Source: an uncultured Pelosinus sp. (GTDB taxonomy: Bacteria; Bacillota; Negativicutes; DSM-13327). From it: a DNA stretch of 38,310 bases. Both the position numbers and the translations under genes were made by a program. The DNA lies in assembly GCA_946415545.1 (NCBI GenBank), contig CAMKSY010000004.1, positions 1 through 38,310 of the forward strand, read 5' to 3'. How positions within the stretch are numbered: the first letter of the stretch is position 1; every line of letters begins with the position of its first letter. The notes beneath the pieces are model-generated. The model worked only from the letters and a program-made list of their open reading frames with translations, was not told the DNA's origin and made no database searches. This document shows, one piece after another, positions 23,918 through 32,225 of the stretch.

Positions 23918-24983
23918 AGAGATGTTGTTCGATAGAAGTTGCGATAGAAAACAGCCATAAGCCTAATAGAAGATACAGAATAACACCAAAAACTTTTACT
24001 ATTATAATTCTTGATCTTAGTAGCGGAATTTTCCCCCATATCCGCAGGAAATTTGTAATCAGTAGGTAAGGAGGAACACATAAGATTATCCAACACCCAA
24101 GTACAACCATTGATTTCAATATACTTCCGTGCAAATTCCACTGTGATAAAAAAGAGATAGCCATAAGTACCGCCATGATTATATAGATGCCCAATGCTAC
24201 TTCCTTTTTCCACCATACTCCCGTACGAAACCCTGGTATGTGCCCTATAAATCCTGGCACCTCATGCATTCCAAGCTGTTGTTCTAACTCCTGTACATTT
24301 TGATACCGTCCTTTTGGGTCAAGCTCAATACAGTTTTGTATTATTTTTTTATATCTCCCTTGGTAAGGAGACTTAATTTCATTGGGTTTATAGCCGGTGA
24401 TAAGCTCATGAAAAAGAATGCCAATAGCATATATATCAGTACGAGGGTCTGACGATGCAAAGCCATATTGTTCAGGAGCAGCATAATTGGGCGTTCCAAC
24501 AAGCTCGGTATCCCTTTGTTTGTTGGGGGTAAACTCTTTCGAAGCATCGAAATCAATGAGTTTTATAACCCCATCAGACGAAAGCATGATATTACCCGGT
24601 TTAATATCCCTGTGAATGATAATCGGATTCTGCTCATGGAGCTGTTTTACCGCTTCGCATAACTGTCCAATCCACTGTACCGCTTTTTCCTCTAGTATTG
24701 TCCCATTAGCAAGAATCTCTCCTAACGTTGTACCGTTGATATATTCTTCATATGTATAGCAGAAATTAAATTTGCTTTCTTCCAAACCTATGACCTGTAC
24801 CAAATTCCTGTGCCTTACGTTAACCAACTGTTTATACAATTCCATGTTTATTCCACTGATTTTTTTTCGAACAATCAGTTTTTTCGTTTCATTATGGCAC
24901 ATAAGGGTTATATTTTCATTCACGCTTAAATCAATCAGACTACTATATTCCTGCGGGTCAAAATTCTCAGCAAAGTATTGCAT
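23916..24983 (-). CDS. Membrane Ser/Thr protein kinase (Hanks type)
   Basis: Kinase motifs in a 355-residue protein: basic strand with the probable ATP lysine (LIVRKKI, 37-43), HRDIKPGN at 124-131, DFD at 144-146 in place of DFG, GTPNYAAPEQYG at 163-174 and DIYAIGILFHELITG. No glycine-rich loop of usual form is visible at the N-terminus. Three hydrophobic helices at about 250-345 (for example IYIIMAVLMAISFL) anchor it with the kinase inside. The start ATG 24983 has GAGGTG at seven bases; the frame runs upstream without support. It is divergent from the HTH-like gene with 48 bases between starts. Confidence 0.85.
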   Translation of the reverse strand: MQYFAENFDPQEYSSLIDLSVNENITLMCHNETKKLIVRKKISGINMELYKQLVNVRHRNLVQVIGLEESKFNFCYTYEEYINGTTLGEILANGTILEEKAVQWIGQLCEAVKQLHEQNPIIIHRDIKPGNIMLSSDGVIKLIDFDASKEFTPNKQRDTELVGTPNYAAPEQYGFASSDPRTDIYAIGILFHELITGYKPNEIKSPYQGRYKKIIQNCIELDPKGRYQNVQELEQQLGMHEVPGFIGHIPGFRTGVWWKKEVALGIYIIMAVLMAISFLSQWNLHGSILKSMVVLGCWIILCVPPYLLITNFLRIWGKIPLLRSRIIIVKVFGVILYLLLGLWLFSIATSIEQHL

Positions 24984-25031
24984 TATAAACACCTCGATAT
25001 TACAATAGAGAAAAATATTGGAGGACATAAA

Positions 25032-25469
25032 ATGGAAATAACCACTGGTGGATTATCAGAAATCCTAAAAAATGCGAAGGACATCAATAACTTTCTTCAA
25101 GAGAACGAATCATATATCACAAATCCTACATTACAGGAATATCTAAAGAATTTATTAGTATTAAAAGGATTGAAACGTCAGGATGTAATCAAAAATGCCC
25201 AACTTGATAGCAACTACATAAACCAGCTTTTCAGTGGTATCAAAACAAAACCTGGCAGGAATCAAACCTTGTCTTTAGCATTTGGCTTTGGGCTGAATAA
25301 CGAGGAAACTGCTAGGCTTCTTAAAATTGCCAAAGTAGGCGCACTATACCCCAAAAACAAGCGTGATGCCGTTATCATCCACTCCCTTGAAAAAGGGAAC
25401 TCTATCACGCAAACGAATGAGACTTTGAATTCTCTTGAAATTGAAACATTAACCGATTATAGAAAATAG
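25032..25469 (+). CDS. HTH-like regulator next to the kinase
   Basis: Start ATG 25032 has GGAGG seven bases upstream. Residues 32-125 match the C-terminal domain of the protein at 18850-19569: LKRQDVIKNAQLDSNYINQL, FSGIKTKPGRNQTLSLAFGF, then GLNNEETARLLKIAKV and NKRDAVIIHSLEKGNSITQ. The 145-residue protein has no membrane helix. The head-to-head position with the kinase gene suggests that it regulates that gene or is its substrate, as Thr and Ser are plentiful in the linker. Confidence 0.65.
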   Translation: MEITTGGLSEILKNAKDINNFLQENESYITNPTLQEYLKNLLVLKGLKRQDVIKNAQLDSNYINQLFSGIKTKPGRNQTLSLAFGFGLNNEETARLLKIAKVGALYPKNKRDAVIIHSLEKGNSITQTNETLNSLEIETLTDYRK

Positions 25470-25700
25470 TTATCTCATAAAGATACAAAATAATAGGATT
25501 TCGTCGATATACGGTAACATTATTTTTCCCAATCTAAAGTATACCGTACAACATCCCGAACTGTCATCCTTTGGAATAAAAATAAACAGCAATCCCAATA
25601 TATCACGTACAATTTTCAAGACGTTCCACCCCGCCAATTTATGGCTGGTAATATTGGTCGATTGGTAGGTACCTAATCATTTTATAAATCACCTACAAAA
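25470..25700. other. Gene-free stretch with a possible decayed coding tail
   Basis: No full gene seen. On the plus strand about 25513-25674 a start-less frame ends at TAA with NFQDVPPRQFMAGNIGRLVG, which looks like a protein tail. TAGGTACCTA at about 25665-25674 is a 10-base palindrome. I cannot assign either. Confidence 0.3.
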
Positions 25701-25704
25701 AATG

Positions 25705-25740
25705 ACCATTCTGCCGAAATTAGCAGAATGGTTATTTTTT
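25705..25740 (+). terminator. Rho-independent terminator before the parB-like gene
   Basis: ACCATTCTGC and GCAGAATGGT, perfect ten-base arms around CGAAATTA, followed by TATTTTTT. It separates the HTH-like gene from the mobile-element module. Confidence 0.8.
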
Positions 25741-25748
25741 ACTATATT

Positions 25749-25793
25749 CTAAAATACATAATTGATTTTCTTGTTGCTACACTCTAAAATACA
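25749..25793 (+). promoter_or_regulatory. Two CTAAAATACA boxes upstream of the parB-like gene
   Basis: CTAAAATACA occurs at 25749-25758 and 25784-25793, 35 bases apart, ending 19 bases before the start codon. Repeated boxes in front of partition genes are often sites for the ParB-type protein itself; this is inference only. Confidence 0.35.
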
Positions 25794-25812
25794 AAAGAGA
25801 GGAAGGTGCTTT

Positions 25813-26778
25813 ATGGAAATGAAACCTGCTAACAAGAACGACGATTTTGAATTTTTTCCAATAACAAAGAATCAATCTGTTATAAAAAATATTGAAGATG
25901 ATAAGCTTGAAATAAAAGAGATAAAGCTTGATAAATTAGTTTCTTTTGCCAGCCACCCTTTCAAGCTGTATGAGGGACAACGATTTACGGACATGGTAGA
26001 AAGCGTTCGAGCCAATGGTGTACTTGTACCGATTGTCGTTCGTTCTTATGCCAATGAAGAAGAAAAATATGAAATTCTCTCTGGACATAACCGGGTAGCA
26101 GCAGCAAGGGAGGCCAGACTAAAAGAAATTCCTGTTATTATACGAAATAATCTAACTGATGAAGAAGCCTTGCTCATCGTTACGGAAACCAACCTCATTC
26201 AACGGTCGTTTGCAGACTTAAAACACAGCGAACGTGCTATTGCGTTGTCAATTCATTACGAGGCGATGAAGAAAAAATCTGGTTATCGTTCGGATTTACT
26301 TGCTGAAATTGAAGAACTAACCTGTGCCCCAGTGGGGCACGGGATGAGAACAAGGGATAAACTCGGAGCACAGTACAGCTTAGGAAAAACCACAGTTGCG
26401 CGTTATTTGCGCGTAAATAAACTTATCCCAGCATTAAAGAAACGGCTTGACAACAATGAAATTGCTATGCGCGCTGCAGAAGCATTGTCATACTTACGGG
26501 TCAAGGAGCAGAATATTGTTGAAAATTTGCTTGCCAAGGGTACGAAGATAAACATTAATCAAGCAGATACATTGAAAGCCGAATCCGAAAAAGGTGAGCT
26601 TAATCTGATTAATATAAGTGAAATATTGAGTTCAGGTTACTTCCCCGTAAAGGTCAAGCCATTGAAACTCAGCAGGCAGTTCTTAGCACAGCATTTCAAG
26701 CAAGACCAGAGTGCTGAAGAAATCGAGAAAGTGATAGCCGTGGCTTTAGAACAGTATTTTTCTAACCAAAGCAGTTGA
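25813..26778 (+). CDS. ParB/Spo0J-family partition-like protein
   Basis: The ParB N-terminal domain is clear: FKLYEGQRFTDMVESVRANG, then LVPIVVR, ILSGHNRVAAARE (88-100, box II with His-Asn in place of Glu-Arg) and TETNLIQRSFADLKHSERA. A helix-turn-helix follows at GAQYSLGKTTVARYLRVNK. The start ATG 25813 has GAGGAAGG at eight bases. No ParA gene accompanies it, the arrangement seen in Tn916-type and other integrative elements, where the protein serves replication or element maintenance. It opens the plus-strand mobile-element module. Confidence 0.85.
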   Translation: MEMKPANKNDDFEFFPITKNQSVIKNIEDDKLEIKEIKLDKLVSFASHPFKLYEGQRFTDMVESVRANGVLVPIVVRSYANEEEKYEILSGHNRVAAAREARLKEIPVIIRNNLTDEEALLIVTETNLIQRSFADLKHSERAIALSIHYEAMKKKSGYRSDLLAEIEELTCAPVGHGMRTRDKLGAQYSLGKTTVARYLRVNKLIPALKKRLDNNEIAMRAAEALSYLRVKEQNIVENLLAKGTKININQADTLKAESEKGELNLINISEILSSGYFPVKVKPLKLSRQFLAQHFKQDQSAEEIEKVIAVALEQYFSNQSS

Positions 26779-26882
26779 GCTAATCCATCAGGGGATGATT
26801 GTGTCAGAAAAATATATCTGCCATAAATCATCAAGCTGTACTTAGGGAGAGCGATTCCTGTCGAACAAGGGGATGTGTTTAA

Positions 26883-28598
26883 ATGGGTTACAATATTAAT
26901 GATCTATTACCCTTTACCGATGACAAAAGAGGTAAGTTTCTTGACTTTGCATTAAAGACCGGACACCCAATAATTACGGATTATAGCCGAATAGACAGAG
27001 AAATTGTTGTAAAAGATAATATGATTATGCTTGGAGATTACAAAAAGAAAATAAAAATCACCTCTATTGATGAGTTAGAAAAAATATTTCTCGACCTTAT
27101 TAGAATGATATACACCATCCAACTCAATATTGTGGACTATGTTTGGAGCGGACATGAACCAGTAGTTCGTTCTTGGGATTCTAACCGTAAGGAGCAGTTA
27201 AACAATCTCGCTAACCAACATAAAGAGATGTGGCTGCTCCTTGCAAATCAATTAGTATTTGACGTTTTATATGACAAATACCTTAAAGATTCGCCGCAAT
27301 TAACACTCAATGAGTATTGCGAAAGTCATATTGATTTTAACTGGGATAGTTCTATTACAAAGAAGATCGCTGGCAAAAAGGCTAACGAACTTGGCAATAC
27401 TCCCGATACGTATATAGAATGTATAAAACTTGCACTTGCCCAAATTAAGTATAAAGTAGCAGACGGTTTTGAAAAAACGCTTTTCACCCAAAAGCTAAAA
27501 ACTTCCATTGAATTTATAAATGTACATAAAGTAGACTTTGCTAAAATTAAAACTCCTAAAGAGAAAGTTGAAAAATTGAATGCCTATAAAAAAATAAGCG
27601 TAACTGTTGAGGAATTAGCTGCAATTGAAGCTATAATGGAAGATACAAAAAAACTCAATTTTAAACCTGAGCACTACATTGATAATTTATTGAGAGAATT
27701 AATAAAGGCAAAAAACAGAAGCACAAAAGCGTTAAGATCAGAAATCACAAAAGAAGTTAATATAAAAAACAATCCGGCTTTAAAAGAGGATGCAAAAAAA
27801 TTTGGTGTTAATCCTGACAAATATCTTGAACGCGTTGGAAAAGTTAATGATTTTTTTCAGACAGACCGAAAAAGGTATAAATATGAATGGGATTATCTCT
27901 ATTATAATCGTTATATGATTACGGCGCGGCAGTATGATAGAAATTTTGGGATCGACAGAGTTAAACGCAGTTATTATTATGGGCATTTTGTTAGAGATTT
28001 TGATGCTTATGACTGCTTTGCAGAAAGGCTCCTGCCGAAAGATATTGATAAAGGTTATGAATATTTTCGCAAGTCTATGGACTTTTACCATTTAGAAAGA
28101 TATAAGCGGTTGGATTATATTTATAAACTTGCTGTAAAAATGGAAAACATCGGTTTAACTGATATAGACAGGGAGCATTTCTTGGTAAAAAGATTTCACC
28201 CTTGCGTATTTTGGCCTTTAATGGACAACGAGAATAATTGTCTGCGTTATCACGATAAACCCAAGTATTATCTGCCTCTTCTGTTTATAGAAGAATCTTG
28301 GCTAAAAAAGGAGAACTTTGACAACCAACCACTTTTTGATGAGTATAATTTGGTTAGGGCAAAAGCATATGAATTATTCGAGTATCATTTTGATTTTGCT
28401 TCTGAAGACTACGATGATATAGAAAGTTTTATACGCACTCACTACAACCTTTCAAAGTATCACACTCCTAAAAAAGAGTGGTATAATCCGGATAAAAGGT
28501 CACGAAATCAAACCATGCGCATCCAAAACGCAGATATTATAAACAAAGCCTTATTCTGGGATTCTGATAAAAGGCTACCAGCTAACATTTCCGAATAA
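26883..28598 (+). CDS. 571-residue orphan protein of the element module
   Basis: I do not recognise this protein. It is soluble, rich in Lys, Asp and Tyr, and helical in the middle, with the notable Tyr-rich block YEWDYLYYNRYMITARQY and FHPCVFWPLMDN. No Walker, HUH or nuclease motif is visible. AAGGGG lies ten bases before the ATG. It is between parB-like and FtsK-like genes on one strand and is followed by a terminator, so it probably belongs to replication or transfer of the element. Start and stop are both convincing. Confidence 0.6.
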   Translation: MGYNINDLLPFTDDKRGKFLDFALKTGHPIITDYSRIDREIVVKDNMIMLGDYKKKIKITSIDELEKIFLDLIRMIYTIQLNIVDYVWSGHEPVVRSWDSNRKEQLNNLANQHKEMWLLLANQLVFDVLYDKYLKDSPQLTLNEYCESHIDFNWDSSITKKIAGKKANELGNTPDTYIECIKLALAQIKYKVADGFEKTLFTQKLKTSIEFINVHKVDFAKIKTPKEKVEKLNAYKKISVTVEELAAIEAIMEDTKKLNFKPEHYIDNLLRELIKAKNRSTKALRSEITKEVNIKNNPALKEDAKKFGVNPDKYLERVGKVNDFFQTDRKRYKYEWDYLYYNRYMITARQYDRNFGIDRVKRSYYYGHFVRDFDAYDCFAERLLPKDIDKGYEYFRKSMDFYHLERYKRLDYIYKLAVKMENIGLTDIDREHFLVKRFHPCVFWPLMDNENNCLRYHDKPKYYLPLLFIEESWLKKENFDNQPLFDEYNLVRAKAYELFEYHFDFASEDYDDIESFIRTHYNLSKYHTPKKEWYNPDKRSRNQTMRIQNADIINKALFWDSDKRLPANISE

Positions 28599-28613
28599 AG
28601 AATAATAGATTAA

Positions 28614-28647
28614 ACACGGCTCGGCTAATACCGGGTCGTGTTTTTTT
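28614..28647 (+). terminator. Rho-independent terminator behind the 571-residue gene
   Basis: ACACGGCTCGG and CCGGGTCGTGT around CTAATA, then seven T. Confidence 0.85.
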
Positions 28648-28767
28648 GCTGTGAAATTCGGCTCAGCTTCATACTAAAAAAATTTTGAGGTTTAGTAAAA
28701 TATGAAGCATAACTCAAGCGTTGAGAATGCGGCGATCACGTCGCATATAAAAAAGGAGGTAATTATA

Positions 28768-29157
28768 ATGGACGATTTATACCCGGGCGCTTATACCGCC
28801 GACACTGGTTCTACCAATTATGCAGATATTCTAACCAAAATGGAGAGACTCGACACAGAATTACGCAAGGTGCAGAAGAAAAAAGGCAGCAAAAAAGGAG
28901 GAAAGAAGAAGTTAAAAAAACGACTGAAGGCATTGAAATTTGAGTATAAGCAGCTAAAGAAATTTCTTAAGGCTTTTGCGCTGCAACAAAATACGGTGCG
29001 GCAAAGCTCTGCCTGGTGGCAAGATGCATTAATTAAAACTTTGCCAAAAATTATTGACATTGGTACTGTAGTTCTCAATAACGTAACGCAGCCGCGCCCC
29101 CAAGTTCTGCCTGCTAAAAGTCAACACTATCTGACCGATGGCAGCGACCGGAAATAA
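28768..29157 (+). CDS. Small basic protein with lysine-rich coiled coil
   Basis: ATG 28768 follows AAAGGAGG by eight bases; the frame to 28702 is not needed. The first 25 residues are acidic and Tyr/Gly-rich (DDLYPGAYTADTGSTNY); residues 38-70 are almost pure Lys/Gly/Leu (KKKGSKKGGKKKLKKRLK), a likely nucleic-acid-binding or coiled-coil region; the C-terminus has WWQDALIKTLPKIIDIG. Its GC content is slightly higher than around. It lies just before the FtsK-like gene. No family recognised. Confidence 0.6.
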   Translation: MDDLYPGAYTADTGSTNYADILTKMERLDTELRKVQKKKGSKKGGKKKLKKRLKALKFEYKQLKKFLKAFALQQNTVRQSSAWWQDALIKTLPKIIDIGTVVLNNVTQPRPQVLPAKSQHYLTDGSDRK

Positions 29158-29230
29158 ACTAATTGACGGAAGAGAGCGACCATATGTCGCCTCTCCCGCT
29201 CAATTAACAATTTACCAGCTATATTTTTAC

Positions 29231-29324
29231 GTTCATTCGTTCATTTGCCCAGAAATGCTATATATCATTTTCGATTATTTTTATAAAAAGATACATATGG
29301 CATCAACAGAACGAACGAATGAAC
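29231..29324. repeat. Inverted repeat in front of the FtsK-like gene
   Basis: GTTCATTCGTTC (29231-29242) and GAACGAATGAAC (29313-29324) are perfect 12-base inverted repeats 70 bases apart, ending 16 bases before the ribosome site. Half-sites are themselves repeats of GAAC/GTTC tetramers. It could be a binding site, part of an oriT-like region or a long hairpin controlling translation. Confidence 0.45.
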
Positions 29325-29349
29325 AAACAAAAAAAGGAGGCTATTGTTT

Positions 29350-30765
29350 ATGAATATCGACAAAATAGCAAGAAAAAGCGAGAGTCATTATGCGAGCCAC
29401 GGTGCGGCGCTCAAACTCAAATTGCGTGAAGTAATCGGCGACAAAGAACGTCTCATTTTCGATGTCAAAATTAAAAAAGGTACTAAGGAAAGTCTGGTTT
29501 TTGATCGTGCAAGCGACATAAAAGCTGCGTTAGGATTACAATTGTTTCAGCCTTTTAAGGAAGGTTTATCTATCCTTTTAGCGGTTTCAGAAAGACCGGT
29601 TACGGAGAACAGCCTGCAGAAAATGCTTTTAAGCCCTGCGTTCCAACGAAGTGAAATGCGGATACCTTTAGCCTTAGGATACGATATGAGAGGCGCTATG
29701 CACTTTGCCGATTTAGTTAAATTTCCTCATGCTATGTATGGTGGTGCTACTAACTCCGGCAAAACGGTAGGGCTCCGGAGCTTGATAGTAAGCATCGCTT
29801 TCAAACAACCAGTAAACAGAGTCAATCTTATAATAATTGACACAGGTGCCAGCGGTTTAAATATTTTCAAATCCCTTCCTAATCTATCCTGTCCAATCGT
29901 CAAGGATGAGGGAACTGCGGTTAGAGTTATGCAGTCTCTCATTGATGAGATGGAACGGCGTGTCATGCTTCCTAGCGAAGAGTTGCGGCTGCTGCCAGCT
30001 ATCGTTTGTATAGTAGATGAATACATTTCTCTTATAAATAACATCAGCGTTAAAGAGAAAATTGCAGTGACATCTGCTCTGTCGTCCCTTCTACGGAGAG
30101 GCCGGCACGCAAAAATTCATATACTTCTGGCTACGCAAGAACCATCAAAAGAGAGTATGCAAATCAATCTAAATAACGTCAACGCACGAATGGCTTTTAC
30201 GTGCTCGAATTTATATAACTCCTTATCTTTACTTGGTGAGGGTGGCGCTGACAAATTGCCCGGTAACGGCACAATGCTGTTTAAGTCACCTGAACACCCC
30301 AAGCCCCTATGCCTGCAAGGAGCGTTTATATCCACTAAAGATATTGAACAACTAATAATCCGCATAACCTCGACACCCCACGATCTCAGCAACAAGTTTG
30401 TGATCCCTGACTTGGAAACGTCGCCCTCCCCAACATGGGAAACCGGAGCCTTGGATAAAAAAACGTCCAGATTGGAGAACAACAACAAAGAAATGGTCAA
30501 CATTATTCTCTGGACTTTGGGTCGCAAGGATATTGCGGCCTACCCCATCATGCAACACTTCCATATGGGCAACCGAGCCGTTGGGGTGCTGGATGAACTG
30601 TTTAAGATGAATCTTATTGCAGATAAATTCGCCAATCAGCCGAGGGTAGTTCTTCCGCAGTGTGTTGAAGATATTCCTAATGAGATAATGGAATTTTTAT
30701 CAAAAAATGGCGTTTCCGTTGATGATGTAGCTGCCGCTATTCAAAATCGTGGCCGCGAGCAATGA
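29350..30765 (+). CDS. Soluble FtsK/SpoIIIE-family DNA-translocase-like ATPase
   Basis: Walker A GGATNSGKT at residues 131-139, Walker B IVCIVDEY at 218-225 and the LLRRGRHAKIHILLATQEP segment identify the FtsK/HerA-type motor. The last 80 residues look like the winged-helix gamma domain (IILWTLGRKDIAAYPIMQHF, then MNLIADKFANQPRVVL). There are no membrane helices, unlike FtsK, but as in Tn916 Orf21-type and ICEBs1 ConQ-like coupling proteins. ATG 29350 has AAAGGAGG at nine bases. In conjugative elements such proteins bring the relaxase-DNA complex to the pore; no relaxase or pore gene is present here. Confidence 0.85.
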   Translation: MNIDKIARKSESHYASHGAALKLKLREVIGDKERLIFDVKIKKGTKESLVFDRASDIKAALGLQLFQPFKEGLSILLAVSERPVTENSLQKMLLSPAFQRSEMRIPLALGYDMRGAMHFADLVKFPHAMYGGATNSGKTVGLRSLIVSIAFKQPVNRVNLIIIDTGASGLNIFKSLPNLSCPIVKDEGTAVRVMQSLIDEMERRVMLPSEELRLLPAIVCIVDEYISLINNISVKEKIAVTSALSSLLRRGRHAKIHILLATQEPSKESMQINLNNVNARMAFTCSNLYNSLSLLGEGGADKLPGNGTMLFKSPEHPKPLCLQGAFISTKDIEQLIIRITSTPHDLSNKFVIPDLETSPSPTWETGALDKKTSRLENNNKEMVNIILWTLGRKDIAAYPIMQHFHMGNRAVGVLDELFKMNLIADKFANQPRVVLPQCVEDIPNEIMEFLSKNGVSVDDVAAAIQNRGREQ

Positions 30766-30868
30766 GATATATGACATTATCAATTATATATTCTATTAAG
30801 AATGTGATGGAATATAGACAACCGTCCACCACATAAAATTTATCATCCACAGAAAGGAGGGGATGCAT

Positions 30869-31039
30869 TTGAATGTCATCGTCCACTTACCCAAAAGCCC
30901 AGAAGGATTACTCAACTTACACAAAAGAGTTGCGGCGGTTCATGCCGAAGCGGTTTTGAAGTACATTGCAAAGCTCCCCTGCCCTAAGGAACAAAAACTA
31001 GAATTGGTTTCCAGTATCCAAAATTCTTTTAAAGACTAA
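30869..31039 (+). CDS. 56-residue element-associated protein
   Basis: A TTG start lies eight bases after AAAGGAGG; an in-frame ATG six bases upstream is too close to that site. The product begins MNVIVHLPKSPEGLLNLHK, continues RVAAVHAEAVLKYIAKLPC and ends SIQNSFKD. Proteins of this NVIVHxPKSxEG type are, as I remember, common next to FtsK-like genes of Clostridial elements. The terminator follows at once. Function unknown. Confidence 0.65.
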   Translation: MNVIVHLPKSPEGLLNLHKRVAAVHAEAVLKYIAKLPCPKEQKLELVSSIQNSFKD

Positions 31040-31042
31040 AAT

Positions 31043-31087
31043 AAGCAAGAGAAGGCATTTAAGACTTCTTCTCTTGCTTATTTTTTG
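31043..31087 (+). terminator. Rho-independent terminator behind the 56-residue gene
   Basis: AAGCAAGAGAAG and CTTCTCTTGCTT, perfect 12-base arms, followed by ATTTTTT. It closes the element module. Confidence 0.9.
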
Positions 31088-31120
31088 ATAGTAATAAGAC
31101 AACTTCCTTCGCCTGGATTT

Positions 31121-31132
31121 TCATGGTATAAT
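31121..31132 (+). promoter_or_regulatory. Extended -10 promoter before the fic gene
   Basis: TGG-TATAAT (31124-31132) is an extended -10 element; no good -35 is seen. It leaves a 5' leader of about 110 bases before the fic start. Confidence 0.45.
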
Positions 31133-31251
31133 TTTTATCAGAATTAGCGAACGTGACCCTTGGCAAAAAGTCAGCGTAAGACATGCTTAGATACGTTGTC
31201 GCCATAACTCATTGAATCCTCTACTCTATATCAACTATATTTCCTGCAGAT

Positions 31252-32073
31252 ATGGTAAACACTATCTCAGAAAGGAGCGTCGGGTTATCTGCTCGACAAA
31301 ATTTTATGACCAAGCAAGAATTATTTAATAAGGCAGATCAGTATAAAAAAAATATACAAGCGGCACATCCATTAAAACCCGCAGAAGTAAAGGAATTAGA
31401 TGCCTACTTCAAAGTTGGCTTAACCTATAGCAGTAACGCCATAGAAGGAAATATCCTTACCATTTCTGAAACCAAAGTACTATTAGAGGATGGACTGACA
31501 GCTGGTGGTAAACCATTAAAAGACAGCTTAGAAGCAATTGGTCATGCCAAGGCATATGATTTCATGCTTCTGATTGTCAGAGCAAAACCTTTTGAAATTA
31601 CAGAACATATTATTTTAGAATTGCACCAGCTATTTTATGAGGGGATTGATAAAGAAAACGCTGGCAAATATCGTGATATTTCCGTTTATATTACAGGAAC
31701 TGATTACCTCCCACCTGAGCCAGAACAAGTTCCTCTGCTAATGAAGGAATATGTAGCTAAAGTAAATCAATTATCTGGAACACTACATCCTATTGAACTA
31801 GCTGCTCTTGCTCACAAATGGCTGGTTGATATTCATCCATATGTTGACGGTAATGGCAGAATAGCACGTCTACTGATGAATTTACTTTTAATGCATCACG
31901 GCTATGGCATTGTATCTATTCCACCTGTGTTAAGACTCGAATATATTGAGGCACTTCGCATCTCACAACGCTCTAACCAGCCAGAGACAGAATCATTTAT
32001 CAAATTAATTGCTGAATTTACCATCGAAACGCAAAAAGATTACTGTAGGCTTTTACGCATAAAAGCAAATTAA
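31252..32073 (+). CDS. Fic-domain protein (probable AMP transferase)
   Basis: The Fic active-site loop HPYVDGNGRIAR lies at residues 195-206, with the catalytic His-195 and the Tyr in place of Phe of the usual HxFx(D/E)GNGRxxR. SNAIEGN at 61-67 is the N-terminal inhibitory helix motif (S/T)xxxEG, so the enzyme is self-inhibited (class II). Fic proteins transfer AMP to Ser, Thr or Tyr of target proteins. The start is uncertain: ATG 31252 has no ribosome site, and ATG 31306 would give a 255-residue protein starting MTKQELFNKAD. Alone in its transcript. Confidence 0.8.
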   Translation: MVNTISERSVGLSARQNFMTKQELFNKADQYKKNIQAAHPLKPAEVKELDAYFKVGLTYSSNAIEGNILTISETKVLLEDGLTAGGKPLKDSLEAIGHAKAYDFMLLIVRAKPFEITEHIILELHQLFYEGIDKENAGKYRDISVYITGTDYLPPEPEQVPLLMKEYVAKVNQLSGTLHPIELAALAHKWLVDIHPYVDGNGRIARLLMNLLLMHHGYGIVSIPPVLRLEYIEALRISQRSNQPETESFIKLIAEFTIETQKDYCRLLRIKAN

Positions 32074-32101
32074 AAACTTCTGCTTACTAGTTAAAATTAC
32101 T

Positions 32102-32146
32102 ACCCCCTCTAACCAGTTTTACAACTCAGTTGGTTAGAAGTGGTAG
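32102..32146. terminator. Hairpin between fic and the HTH gene
   Basis: ACCCCCTCTAACCA and TGGTTAGAAGTGGT pair imperfectly around a 15-base loop, followed by AGATTTTTAAT. Probable terminator for fic. Confidence 0.45.
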
Positions 32147-32225
32147 ATTTTTAATATACTAAAGACGTTATACAAAGTCAATTATATATATTAAGCAATT
32201 ACAAGCTCTCAACTAGCTATTATTT

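Noticed and set aside
25513-25674. Start-less open frame ending RQFMAGNIGRLVG
   Set aside because: About 53 codons without start; no family recognised, chance cannot be excluded.
29138-29353. Plus-strand frame between the basic protein and the FtsK-like gene
   Set aside because: It starts inside the previous gene, has no ribosome site and is created by the inverted-repeat region; the next gene's ribosome site lies in it.
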